A program made the position numbers and the translations under genes. Of a stretch of 60,697 bases of DNA, positions 8,244 through 16,176 are shown one piece after another. How positions within the stretch are numbered: position 1 is the stretch's first letter; every line of letters begins with the position of its first letter. The stretch is from Sulfopaludibacter sp035606355. Its GTDB lineage: Bacteria > Acidobacteriota > Terriglobia > Bryobacterales > Bryobacteraceae. The stretch covers positions 1-60,697 of the forward strand of contig DATNFO010000065.1 of assembly GCA_035606355.1 (NCBI GenBank), read 5' to 3'. The notes under the pieces were generated by a model. That model worked only from the letters and a program-made list of their open reading frames with translations, searched no databases and was not told the origin of the DNA.

Positions 8244-10049
8244 ATGGATCGTCGAACCTGGCTTCAACTCCTCTCCGTTTTGTCAGCGGCCCCGGCCGTC
8301 GCGCAGCAGCGGCCTGCCACTACCCAGCCGCCCGCCACTCAACCACCCGCCGGTGGAGGTCGCGGAGCCGGCGGCGGTCGAGGACAGGGTGGGTTTCAGC
8401 AGCAGCCCATGCGCATCACCAAAGACCAGCTGAAGGGCGCGCTCGTCCTCTTCGGCCTCGATTTCACCGACCCCGAAGTCGACATGATGCTCCCCAACGT
8501 GAACCGCGCCCTGTTCAATTACGAAGCCCTGCGCAAGGTCGATATTCCGTACGATACAGAGCCCGCCGTCATCTTCCAGCCGGGCCTGCCCGATCGCAAA
8601 CCGATTCGCGGACCGCAGCGCTTCTCCACCACCATCCCGGTGAAAAGGCCCGTGCGCGCGCCCAAGGATCTCGAAGAAGTCGCCTACTGGCAGGTGACGC
8701 GCATCGCGCCGCTGCTCCGCCATCGCGTCATCACTTCCACCGCGCTCACCAAGATGTACATCGAGCGCATGAAGAAGTATTCGCCCAAGCTCCTTTGCCT
8801 CATCACCCTCACTGAGGATCATGCGCTTGAGCGCGCCGCGCTCGCCGACAAGGAAATTCGCGCGGGGCACTATCGCGGACCGCTCCACGGCGTTCCGTAC
8901 GGCGTCAAAGATCTCTTCGACACCAAAGGCATCCTCACCACCTGGGGCGCCGAACCCTTCATGAAGCGCATTCCCGACGCCGATTGCACCGCTGTCGAGC
9001 GCCTGAACAAGGCCGGCGCAGTGCTCATGGCGAAGCTCTCGATGGGCGCACTCGCACAAGGCGATCTCTGGTTCAATGGGCAAACGAAAAACCCGTGGAC
9101 CTGGGATGCATCCAAAGGCGACTACACCGGCGGCTCCAGCGGCTCTTCCGCCGGCTCCGCGTCCTCCACTTCCGCTGGACTCGTGGGCTTTTCGCTCGGT
9201 ACGGAAACTCTCGGCTCCATCGTCTCCCCCAGCGGCGTCTGCGGCACCGCCGGCCTGCGACCCACCTATGGCCGCATCAGCCGCCACGGCGCCATGGCGC
9301 TCAGTTGGACTATGGACAAGATCGGCCCCATCTGCCGCGGCGTGGAAGACCTCGCCATCGTTCTCAACACCGCCCACGGCCCTGATGGCAAGGACCGCAG
9401 CGTGGGCGCGGACCCGTTCCACTTCGAACCGCGCCGTCCCCTTCACACCATGAAGATCGGCGTCTACCAGAAGGGCTTCGAACCGCAGCAGGGCGGTGGG
9501 TTTGGCGGCCGCGGCAATCCGCAACTCGCCGAAGAGCGCCGCAAAGTGTACGCGCAGGCGCTCAAGGATCTCGAACGCGCCGGAGCCAGAATGACACCCG
9601 TCGATTACGACGAGGGCTTCACCGGCATGCGCTTCCTCCTCGAAGCGGAAGGCGCCGAAGCCTTCGACGACATCACACGCAACGGCGAAGTGCGCACCCT
9701 GAAGGGCCAGCGCGCCAACGATTGGCCGAACACCTTCCGTTCCTCGCGCATCATCCCCGCGGTCGAATACTTGCGGGCACAACGGGCGCGCACGCAACTC
9801 ATTGAGAAGTTCGAGAACTTCATGAAAGACTGGGACGTCGTCGTCATTCCGCCCGGCAGCTTCCTCACCACTACGAACCTTACCGGCAACCCGGAAGTGG
9901 TCGCCAAGTGCGGCTTCGTCAACAACCTTCCGCTGACCATCGGATTCCTGGGCAAGGTTTACGACGAAGGCTCGCCCCTGCGCGTGGCGCTGGCCTATGA
10001 AAAGGTCACCGAGTGGCACACGCAGCACCCGACGAATTTAGGAGTCTAA
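8244..10049 (+). CDS. Secreted amidase-signature hydrolase
   Basis: The product has 601 residues. An N-terminal signal peptide begins MDRRTWLQLLSVLSAAPAVA, and the RR pair makes Tat export possible. It is followed by a Pro/Gly/Arg low-complexity linker. The amidase-signature triad is present: Lys222 in HGVPYGVKDLFD, the cis-Ser 298 in GGSSGSSAG and the nucleophile Ser325 in TETLGSIVSPSG. Enzymes of this family hydrolyse amide bonds; the GatA-like annotation often given is unlikely here because the protein is exported. It lies immediately upstream of an M24 peptidase and its stop codon is three bases from that start, so the two are co-expressed and probably degrade peptides or N-acyl compounds in the periplasm. 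Confidence 0.87.
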   Translation: MDRRTWLQLLSVLSAAPAVAQQRPATTQPPATQPPAGGGRGAGGGRGQGGFQQQPMRITKDQLKGALVLFGLDFTDPEVDMMLPNVNRALFNYEALRKVDIPYDTEPAVIFQPGLPDRKPIRGPQRFSTTIPVKRPVRAPKDLEEVAYWQVTRIAPLLRHRVITSTALTKMYIERMKKYSPKLLCLITLTEDHALERAALADKEIRAGHYRGPLHGVPYGVKDLFDTKGILTTWGAEPFMKRIPDADCTAVERLNKAGAVLMAKLSMGALAQGDLWFNGQTKNPWTWDASKGDYTGGSSGSSAGSASSTSAGLVGFSLGTETLGSIVSPSGVCGTAGLRPTYGRISRHGAMALSWTMDKIGPICRGVEDLAIVLNTAHGPDGKDRSVGADPFHFEPRRPLHTMKIGVYQKGFEPQQGGGFGGRGNPQLAEERRKVYAQALKDLERAGARMTPVDYDEGFTGMRFLLEAEGAEAFDDITRNGEVRTLKGQRANDWPNTFRSSRIIPAVEYLRAQRARTQLIEKFENFMKDWDVVVIPPGSFLTTTNLTGNPEVVAKCGFVNNLPLTIGFLGKVYDEGSPLRVALAYEKVTEWHTQHPTNLGV

Positions 10050-10051
10050 CC

Positions 10052-11269
10052 GTGAATCGCCGTGCGTTTTTAGCCACCGCCGCTGCCGGGATTGCCCAAG
10101 CCCAACGCGGCGGGCGGACGCCAATCGACCCCGCTAAACTCCCGCCCGCCATAAAGAATTTGAGGCCGATGACGGACGGAGTGAAGCCGATCACCGCCGA
10201 AGAACGGCAGAGCCGCATCGAAAAAGCGCGCCGTCTGATGCACGAAAACCATCTCGGTGCGATCGTCGTCGAGCCCGGCTCCACAATGTTCTATTACACC
10301 GGCCGGCGGACCCCAAACTCGACGCTCGTCATTCCGGCAGCGGGCGAGGTCGCCTGGTTCGTTCCCGAAAACACGGCCGATACACCGGCGGGCGACGTGC
10401 GCCACGGAGGCGATTCCACCAAAGCCGTCACGCAGATTCTCGCCGATCGCAAAGCCGCCGGCCGCATCGGCATCGAAGAGCGAGTCCGCTTCGCTACCTA
10501 CGATGCGCTCCATCGCGAATCTCCGGCGCGCGAATTCGTCTCCGCCGATCCGGTCACCATCGGCTGCCGCGTCATCAAGTCGCCCGCCGAAATCGCTCTG
10601 CTGCAGCGCGCGAATGATGTCACCGTTGCCGCGTATCGCGCAGCCTTCTCCACCCTTCACGAAGGCATGGATCAGCGCGAGCTCAGCGCGTACATTGACG
10701 CCGCCTATCAGGCTCTCGGCTTCCGCGGCGGCGCCATGGTGATCTACGGCAAATACACCGCGTTCCCGCACGGCAGTGTGCAGCCGCAGACTCTCCACGA
10801 TGGCGACTTCGTCCTGGTCGACGACGGCTGCTCCGTGGAAGGCTATCAAAGCGACATCACGCGCACCGTCATCTTCGGCAAACCCACCGACCGTCAGCGC
10901 CGCGTGTGGGACCTGGAACGCAAAGCGCAGGATGCGGCGCTCGCCGCCGCCAAACCCGGCGCGACGTGCGAATCCGTCGATGCCGCCGCGCGCAAAGTGA
11001 TCACCGATGCCGGGTTCGGTCCCGGCTACAAGGTTCCGGGGTTGCCGCACCGCACCGGTCACGGCATCGGCCTCGACGGCCACGAGTGGACTTATCTCGT
11101 AAAAGGCAATAAAACCCGCATGGAACCGGGCATGTGTTTCAGCAATGAGCCGACCATCGCCATTTATGGCGAATTCGGAGTCCGGCTAGAAGATTGTATG
11201 TACATCACGCCGGACGGAGCGCGTATGTTCACCGCGCAAAGCCCCGCGATTGACCGTCCCTTCGCCTGA
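10052..11269 (+). CDS. Exported M24 (Xaa-Pro-type) metallopeptidase
   Basis: The GTG at 10052 is chosen because AGGAG precedes it and the reading then opens NRRAFLATAAAG, a Tat-like signal. The 405-residue product has an N-terminal creatinase-type domain and a C-terminal pita-bread domain with all five metal ligands: Asp257 and Asp268 (VDDGCSVEGYQSDITR), His337 (GHGIGLDGHE), Glu366 (SNEPTIA) and Glu380 (VRLEDCMY). Such enzymes are aminopeptidase P or prolidase-like and cleave Xaa-Pro bonds. The gene follows the amidase with two bases between stop and start and precedes a truncated paralogue by eight bases. Confidence 0.88.
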   Translation: MNRRAFLATAAAGIAQAQRGGRTPIDPAKLPPAIKNLRPMTDGVKPITAEERQSRIEKARRLMHENHLGAIVVEPGSTMFYYTGRRTPNSTLVIPAAGEVAWFVPENTADTPAGDVRHGGDSTKAVTQILADRKAAGRIGIEERVRFATYDALHRESPAREFVSADPVTIGCRVIKSPAEIALLQRANDVTVAAYRAAFSTLHEGMDQRELSAYIDAAYQALGFRGGAMVIYGKYTAFPHGSVQPQTLHDGDFVLVDDGCSVEGYQSDITRTVIFGKPTDRQRRVWDLERKAQDAALAAAKPGATCESVDAAARKVITDAGFGPGYKVPGLPHRTGHGIGLDGHEWTYLVKGNKTRMEPGMCFSNEPTIAIYGEFGVRLEDCMYITPDGARMFTAQSPAIDRPFA

Positions 11270-11277
11270 GAAAACCA

Positions 11278-11679
11278 ATGCAAGATACGCCGCTCACCGA
11301 ATATCAGAATCAACTTCGCGAGGCCGGTGTTCAGGCCGTCGTGCTCGAATCCGGACCCATCATGCTCGCGCTCACCGGAGTCCGCTGGGGAAAGAGCGAG
11401 CGCACCTTCGCCGCAATTATTCCGGCCAAAGGAGACCCGGCCTGGGTGCTCCCCGGCTTCGAAGAGATGCGAGCCCGAGAGCTCATCAAGCCGGCCAACG
11501 CGGACATCCGGGTCTGGCAGGAAGACGAAAGCCCCTACGCCCTGATCGTAAAAGCTCTCAAAGACCGGGGAGTCACCACCGGAAAAGTTGGAATCGACGA
11601 AAACGCCCGCTTCTTCGTCTTCGACGGGATCCGAAAACTAGCCCCAGGGCTAACCTACATACCAGCCCCCGCTGTATAG
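11278..11679 (+). CDS. Truncated M24-type peptidase, N-terminal domain only
   Basis: The 133 residues align only with the creatinase N-terminal domain of M24 peptidases (LESGPIMLALTGVRWGKSERTFAAII, GDPAWVLPGFEE, VGIDENARFFVFDGIRK). They stop at TYIPAPAV, where full relatives continue into the catalytic pita-bread domain (compare 'SADPVTIGCRVIKSPAE' in the upstream gene). No metal ligand remains. The stop codon lies ten bases before a GGTACC-type palindrome, which suggests the 3' part was lost by deletion or recombination at that repeat. It may still be translated from the amidase-M24 operon, but it cannot be an active peptidase; it is best treated as a pseudogene. Confidence 0.72.
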   Translation: MQDTPLTEYQNQLREAGVQAVVLESGPIMLALTGVRWGKSERTFAAIIPAKGDPAWVLPGFEEMRARELIKPANADIRVWQEDESPYALIVKALKDRGVTTGKVGIDENARFFVFDGIRKLAPGLTYIPAPAV

Positions 11680-11688
11680 TTTCTAGTA

Positions 11689-11730
11689 GGTACCGGCCTC
11701 CAGGCCGGTACCAGGCGCGCCGAGCGCGCC
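11689..11730. repeat. GGTACC-type palindrome, copy 1
   Basis: A perfect 24-bp palindrome-like stem (arms GGTACCGGCCT / AGGCCGGTACC around CC) is followed after one base by a second stem (GGCGCGC / GCGCGCC). The same two-stem order occurs at 35860-35901 and 45857-45898. All three sit next to gene ends. Confidence 0.85.
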
Positions 11731-11911
11731 CACCCTCGACGTGCCCTCCCCGACCTTCCGCGGCATTCGTCCACTATTCCCCTAACTGCTTCAGATATTT
11801 ACACTTATGAAGTGTGCGCTCCCTACCACCCAGTGGTGTTTAGCCGCCACCTGGACGTTCGAATTCCGACAATCGTCAGATTTCTCCTTTAGAAACTTTA
11901 ACTTACACAAC

Positions 11912-11940
11912 TTGCATCACCGCGTTCGCGGGGGTAAAAT
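11912..11940 (+). promoter_or_regulatory. Predicted sigma-70-type promoter of receptor 1
   Basis: TTGCAT at 11912-11917 and TAAAAT at 11935-11940 are separated by 17 bp and lie 53 bp before the ATG. The spacer contains CCGCG-tt-CGCGG. Assigned by eye only. Confidence 0.5.
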
Positions 11941-11992
11941 CAACGCAATCCTTTACGGAGTTTCCAACGAGAGAGGTTAGGGGTTAGAAAAC

Positions 11993-14900
11993 ATGAAATT
12001 GAAGCTACTCGCAGCGCTATTGCTGTGCGTTACCCTCGCGTTTTCCCAAGGCAGTACGGCTACCCTGAACGGAACGGTTACCGATCCCACCGGGGCCGCG
12101 GTTCCTGCCGCCGATGTTCAACTAACGAACACAGCCACCAACGCCACTATCAAAACCACGACCAACGATCAAGGCCAATACGCCTTCCCGTCGATTGGCG
12201 GCGGTAATTATCGCGTCTCGGTCGCCAAGACCGGTTTCAAAAGCGCCACCATCGACAATATCGTCATGGAAGCGGGCGTTCCCGCCAGCGTGCCCGTGAG
12301 ACTCGAAGTCGGTCAGGCGACCGAAACGGTTGTCGTCTCCGCCGGCGCGGAGATCGTCCAGTCCACCACCGCCGAAGTCAGCAGCACGCTCACCGGCAGG
12401 CAGCTCACGGACCTCCCGTTCGCCACGCGCAACGCCGTCGAACTCGCCGTCAACCTTCCCGGCACATCCACGCCCACCACGCCCCGCAGCTCGACCATCA
12501 ACGGACTCCCCAAGGGCGCAATCAACGTCACCATCGACGGTCAGAACACCCAGGACAATATGCTGAAGTCCAGCGACGGTTTCTTCAGCTACATCATGCC
12601 GTCCGTCGACGCTCTCGAAGAAGTTACCGTTCAGACCTCCGCCGCCGGCGTCGATAGCACCGGCCAGGGCGGAGCCCAGATCAAGTTCGTCACCAAGAGC
12701 GGCAGCAACCAGTTCCACGGCGGCGGCTTCTGGCAGGGGCGCAACACCTTCTTCGACGCCAACTACTTCTACAACAATCAAGCCGGCCTTCCGCGCGATA
12801 TCGTCCACCTCAATCAGGAAGGCGGCCGCCTCGGCGGGCGCATCATCAAGGACAAGCTGTTCTTCTTCGCCAACGCCGAAATCTATCGCTACCCCGGCAC
12901 CAATTCCTACAGCCGCAACGTCTTCACTCCCACCGCTGCCAGCGGCATCTTTACGTATGCTGACGCCGGCGGCGCCGTGCATCAGGTCAACCTGCTGCAA
13001 CTCGCGCAGGCTGCCAACGCAACGCTGCCTGGCGGCGCTCGCGCGTATCCCACGACTCTCGATCCCATCCTCGCCAAAACCTACCAGCAGGAAATCACGC
13101 TGGCTCAGGGCGGCATCCTCCGGCCGAACGTCACGACCAACAACGACTACAACACCAGCACCGTGAACTACGCTCCGACGGGCACCGATTCGCGCAACTT
13201 CTACACCATGCGCCTCGACTACAATGTGACCGCGAAGCATCAGCTCTCGTTTGTCTACAACTACGACAAATACGCGTCGATTCCCGACTTCCTCAACAAC
13301 ATCGTCCCCGTCCTGCCCGGCGCCGGCACCGTGCTCTTCAGTAACGTCAACACCGGCCAGCGCAGCAACCGCTTCGACGGCACCATCGCGTTGCGTTCCG
13401 CGCTCACGCCTCGTGTGACGAACGAAGTCCGCGCCGGACTTAACGGCGGAACTGTTCTGTTCTTTGACGCCGTCAACCCCGGTCTCTTCAGCCCTTGGCG
13501 TGGGTATTCGCCCAGCTTCGCGGCTCCGGGGCCGAACTCGCTCACAGCCGTTGCCACCACGACTTCTCCGCAGCGCCGCAACGCGCCCGTGAAGAACGTC
13601 GGCGATACCGTGACCTTCCTGAAGGGTTCGCACCAGGTGCAGTTCGGCGGCAGCTTTGACCAGATCAACGTCTTTCAGGCGATCTACGGCACAGGCGATA
13701 TCCCACGCATCGCGTTCGGCATCGCGTCGGGCGACCCCATCTTCACCGGATCCACTTCCATCTTCACCACCGCCAACCTGCCCGGCGCCAGCAGCACCCA
13801 GCTGGGCTATGCCGCCTCCATGTATGCCGACCTCGTCGGCCGCGTTTCCAGCACCACCATTACGCAGGCGCTCAGCGAGAGCACCCACCAGTACGCCAAC
13901 AATCTGCCGTCCATCGACCGCGATCGGATCCGCGAGCTCGGCCTTTTCGTTCAAGACCAGTGGCGCGTGGCTCCGCGTCTCACGGTCAACCTCGGTCTCC
14001 GCATGGAAAAGGAGTTCGCCTTCAAGAACCTCGACGGACTCTACTCCAACGTGGACTATAAGTCCCTGTGGGGCATCTCCGGTGTCGGCAATCTCTTCCA
14101 GCCCGGCAATCTCAGCGGCGTCAACCCGGTGTACACTCCGCTCACCGGAGCCAATATCTACTCCATGCCTCCGGTATGGGCGCCGGCCGTGGGCGTTGCC
14201 TACAGCTTTGGCGGCCATGAAGGTCTCGGCGGCTTCTTCACCGGACATCACGAAGGCGCGGCCGTTCTGCGCGCGGGCTACAACATCTCCACCGTCCGCG
14301 AAGGCATGAACGTCTACACCAGCATCTACGGAGCGAACCAGGGTGTATCGCAGGACGCTTCCAACTCGCCCACCAGTTACCCGGCGTCGTTCGGCGCTCC
14401 CGGCAGCGTCGAGTTCAGCGATCCCACGATTCCCGTCCGCGGCACACCGTCCGCCCCGCAGTATCCGCTGGCGCCGTGCTTTACGTGCAGCCTGAACGGC
14501 TTCGATCCGAACCTGAAACTCGGCTACGTGCAGAGCTGGAACATCGGCTATCAACGCGAGCTCACCAAGGACACCGTGATCGAGGTCCGCTATAACGGCA
14601 ACCATGGCGTCAAGGAATGGCGGCAGCTGTCGCTCAATGAGGCGAACATCTTCGAGAACGGTTTCCTGCAGCAGTTCAAGATCGCGCAGAACAATCTGAC
14701 TATCGCGCGCGGCGGCAACATCACCCAGAACACCGGCGTTACGAACTTCCTCAACCAGGGTCTTGCCGGTCAGCAGAACATTCCGATTATCTCCACCGCG
14801 CTCAACAACCTCAGCGACTCCACCAGCGCCACGTACCTCATGCTCGGCCAGGCCGGCTCCTTCGCCGGAGCCATCGCGGGCAACGCCAGCCGCATGAACA

Positions 14901-15910
14901 ATCTCACCAACGCCGGCTACCCGGTGAACCTGTTCGAAGCCAACCCCGCGGTCGCCGGAAACGGTTCCTACCTCATCACCAACGGCGGTTCCTCCTACTA
15001 CGATTCCGGCACCGTCGAACTGCGCCGCCGCCTCAGCAACGGCCTCCTGCTCCAGGGAAGCTACGTTTGGGCGAAGGCGTTGGCCGATGGCGCCACCAAC
15101 AGTTCCAGCGACTTCAACTCACCCACCACGCTGCGCAACTGGGGGCTCGACAAAGTTCCGCAGAGCTTCGATATCCGGCACGCTTTCAAGCTGAACTGGA
15201 TTTACGAGCTTCCGTTCGGTCAGGGCCGCAGTTTGTTCTCCAGCACGAAGAACCGCGTGGGCCGCAAGGTCCTGGAAGGTTGGGAAATCGCCGGCGTCGT
15301 GCGCGTTCAGTCCGGCACGCCGCTCTTCCTGAACGGTCTCGGTACCTTTGACTCCAATCCCTGCTGCAATGCCAATAGCCAAGGCGTGGAACTCCACAAC
15401 ATCACTGCCAAGCAGCTGCAGGATATGGTCGGCGTCTACAAGACCAGCTATCCCGGTTCAAGCGGCGGCCTCGTCTTCTACCTGCCGCCCCCGGCGCTCA
15501 CCACCGGCACCTCGTACACCGCCGGCCTCGGCGCCGGCAACAACAATAATCTCATCACCAACACCATGGCTGCCTACAACGTGGGTGGTCTGACGCCGGC
15601 GCAAGTCAATCCGAATGCGCCCTACATCAGCCCCGCGCCCGCCGGACAACTCGGCTGGGAAGGCTACCTCTACTTGCCCTGGCAGCATCACTTCGATGCC
15701 TCCATCAGCAAGCACACCCGCATCGGAGAGAAGGTGGATCTGTTGATCAGTGCCCGTGCGCTGAACGTTCTCAACGTGACCAACTTCCTGCCGGGCGCGA
15801 ACACCACATCGTCGTCGTTCGGTCAGATCACTTCGGCCTACCGCGACATTTCAGGAACCGTCGACCCAGGCGGGCGCATCCTGGAATTCCAGGCCCGAGT
15901 GAACTTCTAG
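11993..15910 (+). CDS. TonB-dependent receptor-like outer-membrane protein 1 (Oar-type)
   Basis: The product has 1305 residues. A signal peptide (MKLKLLAALLLCVTLAFSQ) is followed by a carboxypeptidase-regulatory/CnaB-like domain at about 22-105 (NGTVTDPTGAAVPAADVQL; YAFPSIGGGNYRVSVAKTGF). A plug-like region comes next (LPFATRNAVELAVNLPG; INGLPKGAINVTIDGQNTQD; EEVTVQTSAAGVDSTGQGG), then a long beta-rich barrel ending in an aromatic C-terminal strand (EFQARVNF). This is the Oar/OmpA-related receptor class abundant in acidobacteria, thought to import or bind large substrates; the ligand is unknown. A promoter lies upstream and an intrinsic terminator downstream, so it is probably monocistronic. 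Receptors 2 and 3 are close paralogues. Confidence 0.9.
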   Translation: MKLKLLAALLLCVTLAFSQGSTATLNGTVTDPTGAAVPAADVQLTNTATNATIKTTTNDQGQYAFPSIGGGNYRVSVAKTGFKSATIDNIVMEAGVPASVPVRLEVGQATETVVVSAGAEIVQSTTAEVSSTLTGRQLTDLPFATRNAVELAVNLPGTSTPTTPRSSTINGLPKGAINVTIDGQNTQDNMLKSSDGFFSYIMPSVDALEEVTVQTSAAGVDSTGQGGAQIKFVTKSGSNQFHGGGFWQGRNTFFDANYFYNNQAGLPRDIVHLNQEGGRLGGRIIKDKLFFFANAEIYRYPGTNSYSRNVFTPTAASGIFTYADAGGAVHQVNLLQLAQAANATLPGGARAYPTTLDPILAKTYQQEITLAQGGILRPNVTTNNDYNTSTVNYAPTGTDSRNFYTMRLDYNVTAKHQLSFVYNYDKYASIPDFLNNIVPVLPGAGTVLFSNVNTGQRSNRFDGTIALRSALTPRVTNEVRAGLNGGTVLFFDAVNPGLFSPWRGYSPSFAAPGPNSLTAVATTTSPQRRNAPVKNVGDTVTFLKGSHQVQFGGSFDQINVFQAIYGTGDIPRIAFGIASGDPIFTGSTSIFTTANLPGASSTQLGYAASMYADLVGRVSSTTITQALSESTHQYANNLPSIDRDRIRELGLFVQDQWRVAPRLTVNLGLRMEKEFAFKNLDGLYSNVDYKSLWGISGVGNLFQPGNLSGVNPVYTPLTGANIYSMPPVWAPAVGVAYSFGGHEGLGGFFTGHHEGAAVLRAGYNISTVREGMNVYTSIYGANQGVSQDASNSPTSYPASFGAPGSVEFSDPTIPVRGTPSAPQYPLAPCFTCSLNGFDPNLKLGYVQSWNIGYQRELTKDTVIEVRYNGNHGVKEWRQLSLNEANIFENGFLQQFKIAQNNLTIARGGNITQNTGVTNFLNQGLAGQQNIPIISTALNNLSDSTSATYLMLGQAGSFAGAIAGNASRMNNLTNAGYPVNLFEANPAVAGNGSYLITNGGSSYYDSGTVELRRRLSNGLLLQGSYVWAKALADGATNSSSDFNSPTTLRNWGLDKVPQSFDIRHAFKLNWIYELPFGQGRSLFSSTKNRVGRKVLEGWEIAGVVRVQSGTPLFLNGLGTFDSNPCCNANSQGVELHNITAKQLQDMVGVYKTSYPGSSGGLVFYLPPPALTTGTSYTAGLGAGNNNNLITNTMAAYNVGGLTPAQVNPNAPYISPAPAGQLGWEGYLYLPWQHHFDASISKHTRIGEKVDLLISARALNVLNVTNFLPGANTTSSSFGQITSAYRDISGTVDPGGRILEFQARVNF

Positions 15911-15938
15911 TACCCGCCGGGCCCCTGCCCGGTCGCAC

Positions 15939-15978
15939 AAAAAAGCCCGGCTGGATTAAAGTCCAGCCGGGCTTTTTT
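15939..15978 (+). terminator. Intrinsic terminator after receptor 1
   Basis: A 17-bp perfect stem (arms at 15939-15955 and 15962-15978, containing AGCCCGGCTGGA) has a 6-nt loop and a run of six T. Its A-run on the other side would let it work in both directions. Confidence 0.92.
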
Positions 15979-16046
15979 ATTCAACTTTGGCCCGCAATCC
16001 ATCCACTCCCACCTCACGCGGCATACGGCAAACCTGATACCCGCCG

Positions 16047-16060
16047 ACGCGAATTCGCGT
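16047..16060. promoter_or_regulatory. 14-bp perfect palindrome, possible operator
   Basis: ACGCGAATTCGCGT is a perfect palindrome 51 bp upstream of the -35 box of receptor 2. No counterpart was found upstream of receptors 3 or 4, so a regulatory role is only a possibility. Confidence 0.3.
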
Positions 16061-16111
16061 TCAAGTGCCTGTTTTGATTGGGCCCAATAAAAAAAACTTA
16101 CAACTAAGAAC

Positions 16112-16140
16112 TTGCTCCCCACTACCGGGCACGTTATCAT
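16112..16140 (+). promoter_or_regulatory. Predicted promoter of receptor 2
   Basis: TTGCTC (16112-16117) and TATCAT (16135-16140) are separated by 17 bp and lie 36 bp before the ATG at 16177. GAGAGG at 16165-16170 is a possible ribosome binding site six bases before the ATG. Confidence 0.5.
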
Positions 16141-16176
16141 TGCACCCAAGCTTCAATTCTGTTAGAGAGGTTACAA

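Larger units (their letters stand above)
11680..11992. other. Intergenic region: palindromes, then receptor 1 leader
   Basis: No gene is seen. It contains GGTACCGGCCTCCAGGCCGG palindromic sequence (24 bp at 11689-11712), a second stem GGCGCGC-cga-GCGCGCC at 11714-11730, a short inverted repeat ACACTT-atg-AAGTGT at 11801-11815 that could be an operator, and the promoter-like hexamers described separately. The 3' end of the truncated peptidase is presumably lost in the first part. Confidence 0.6.
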
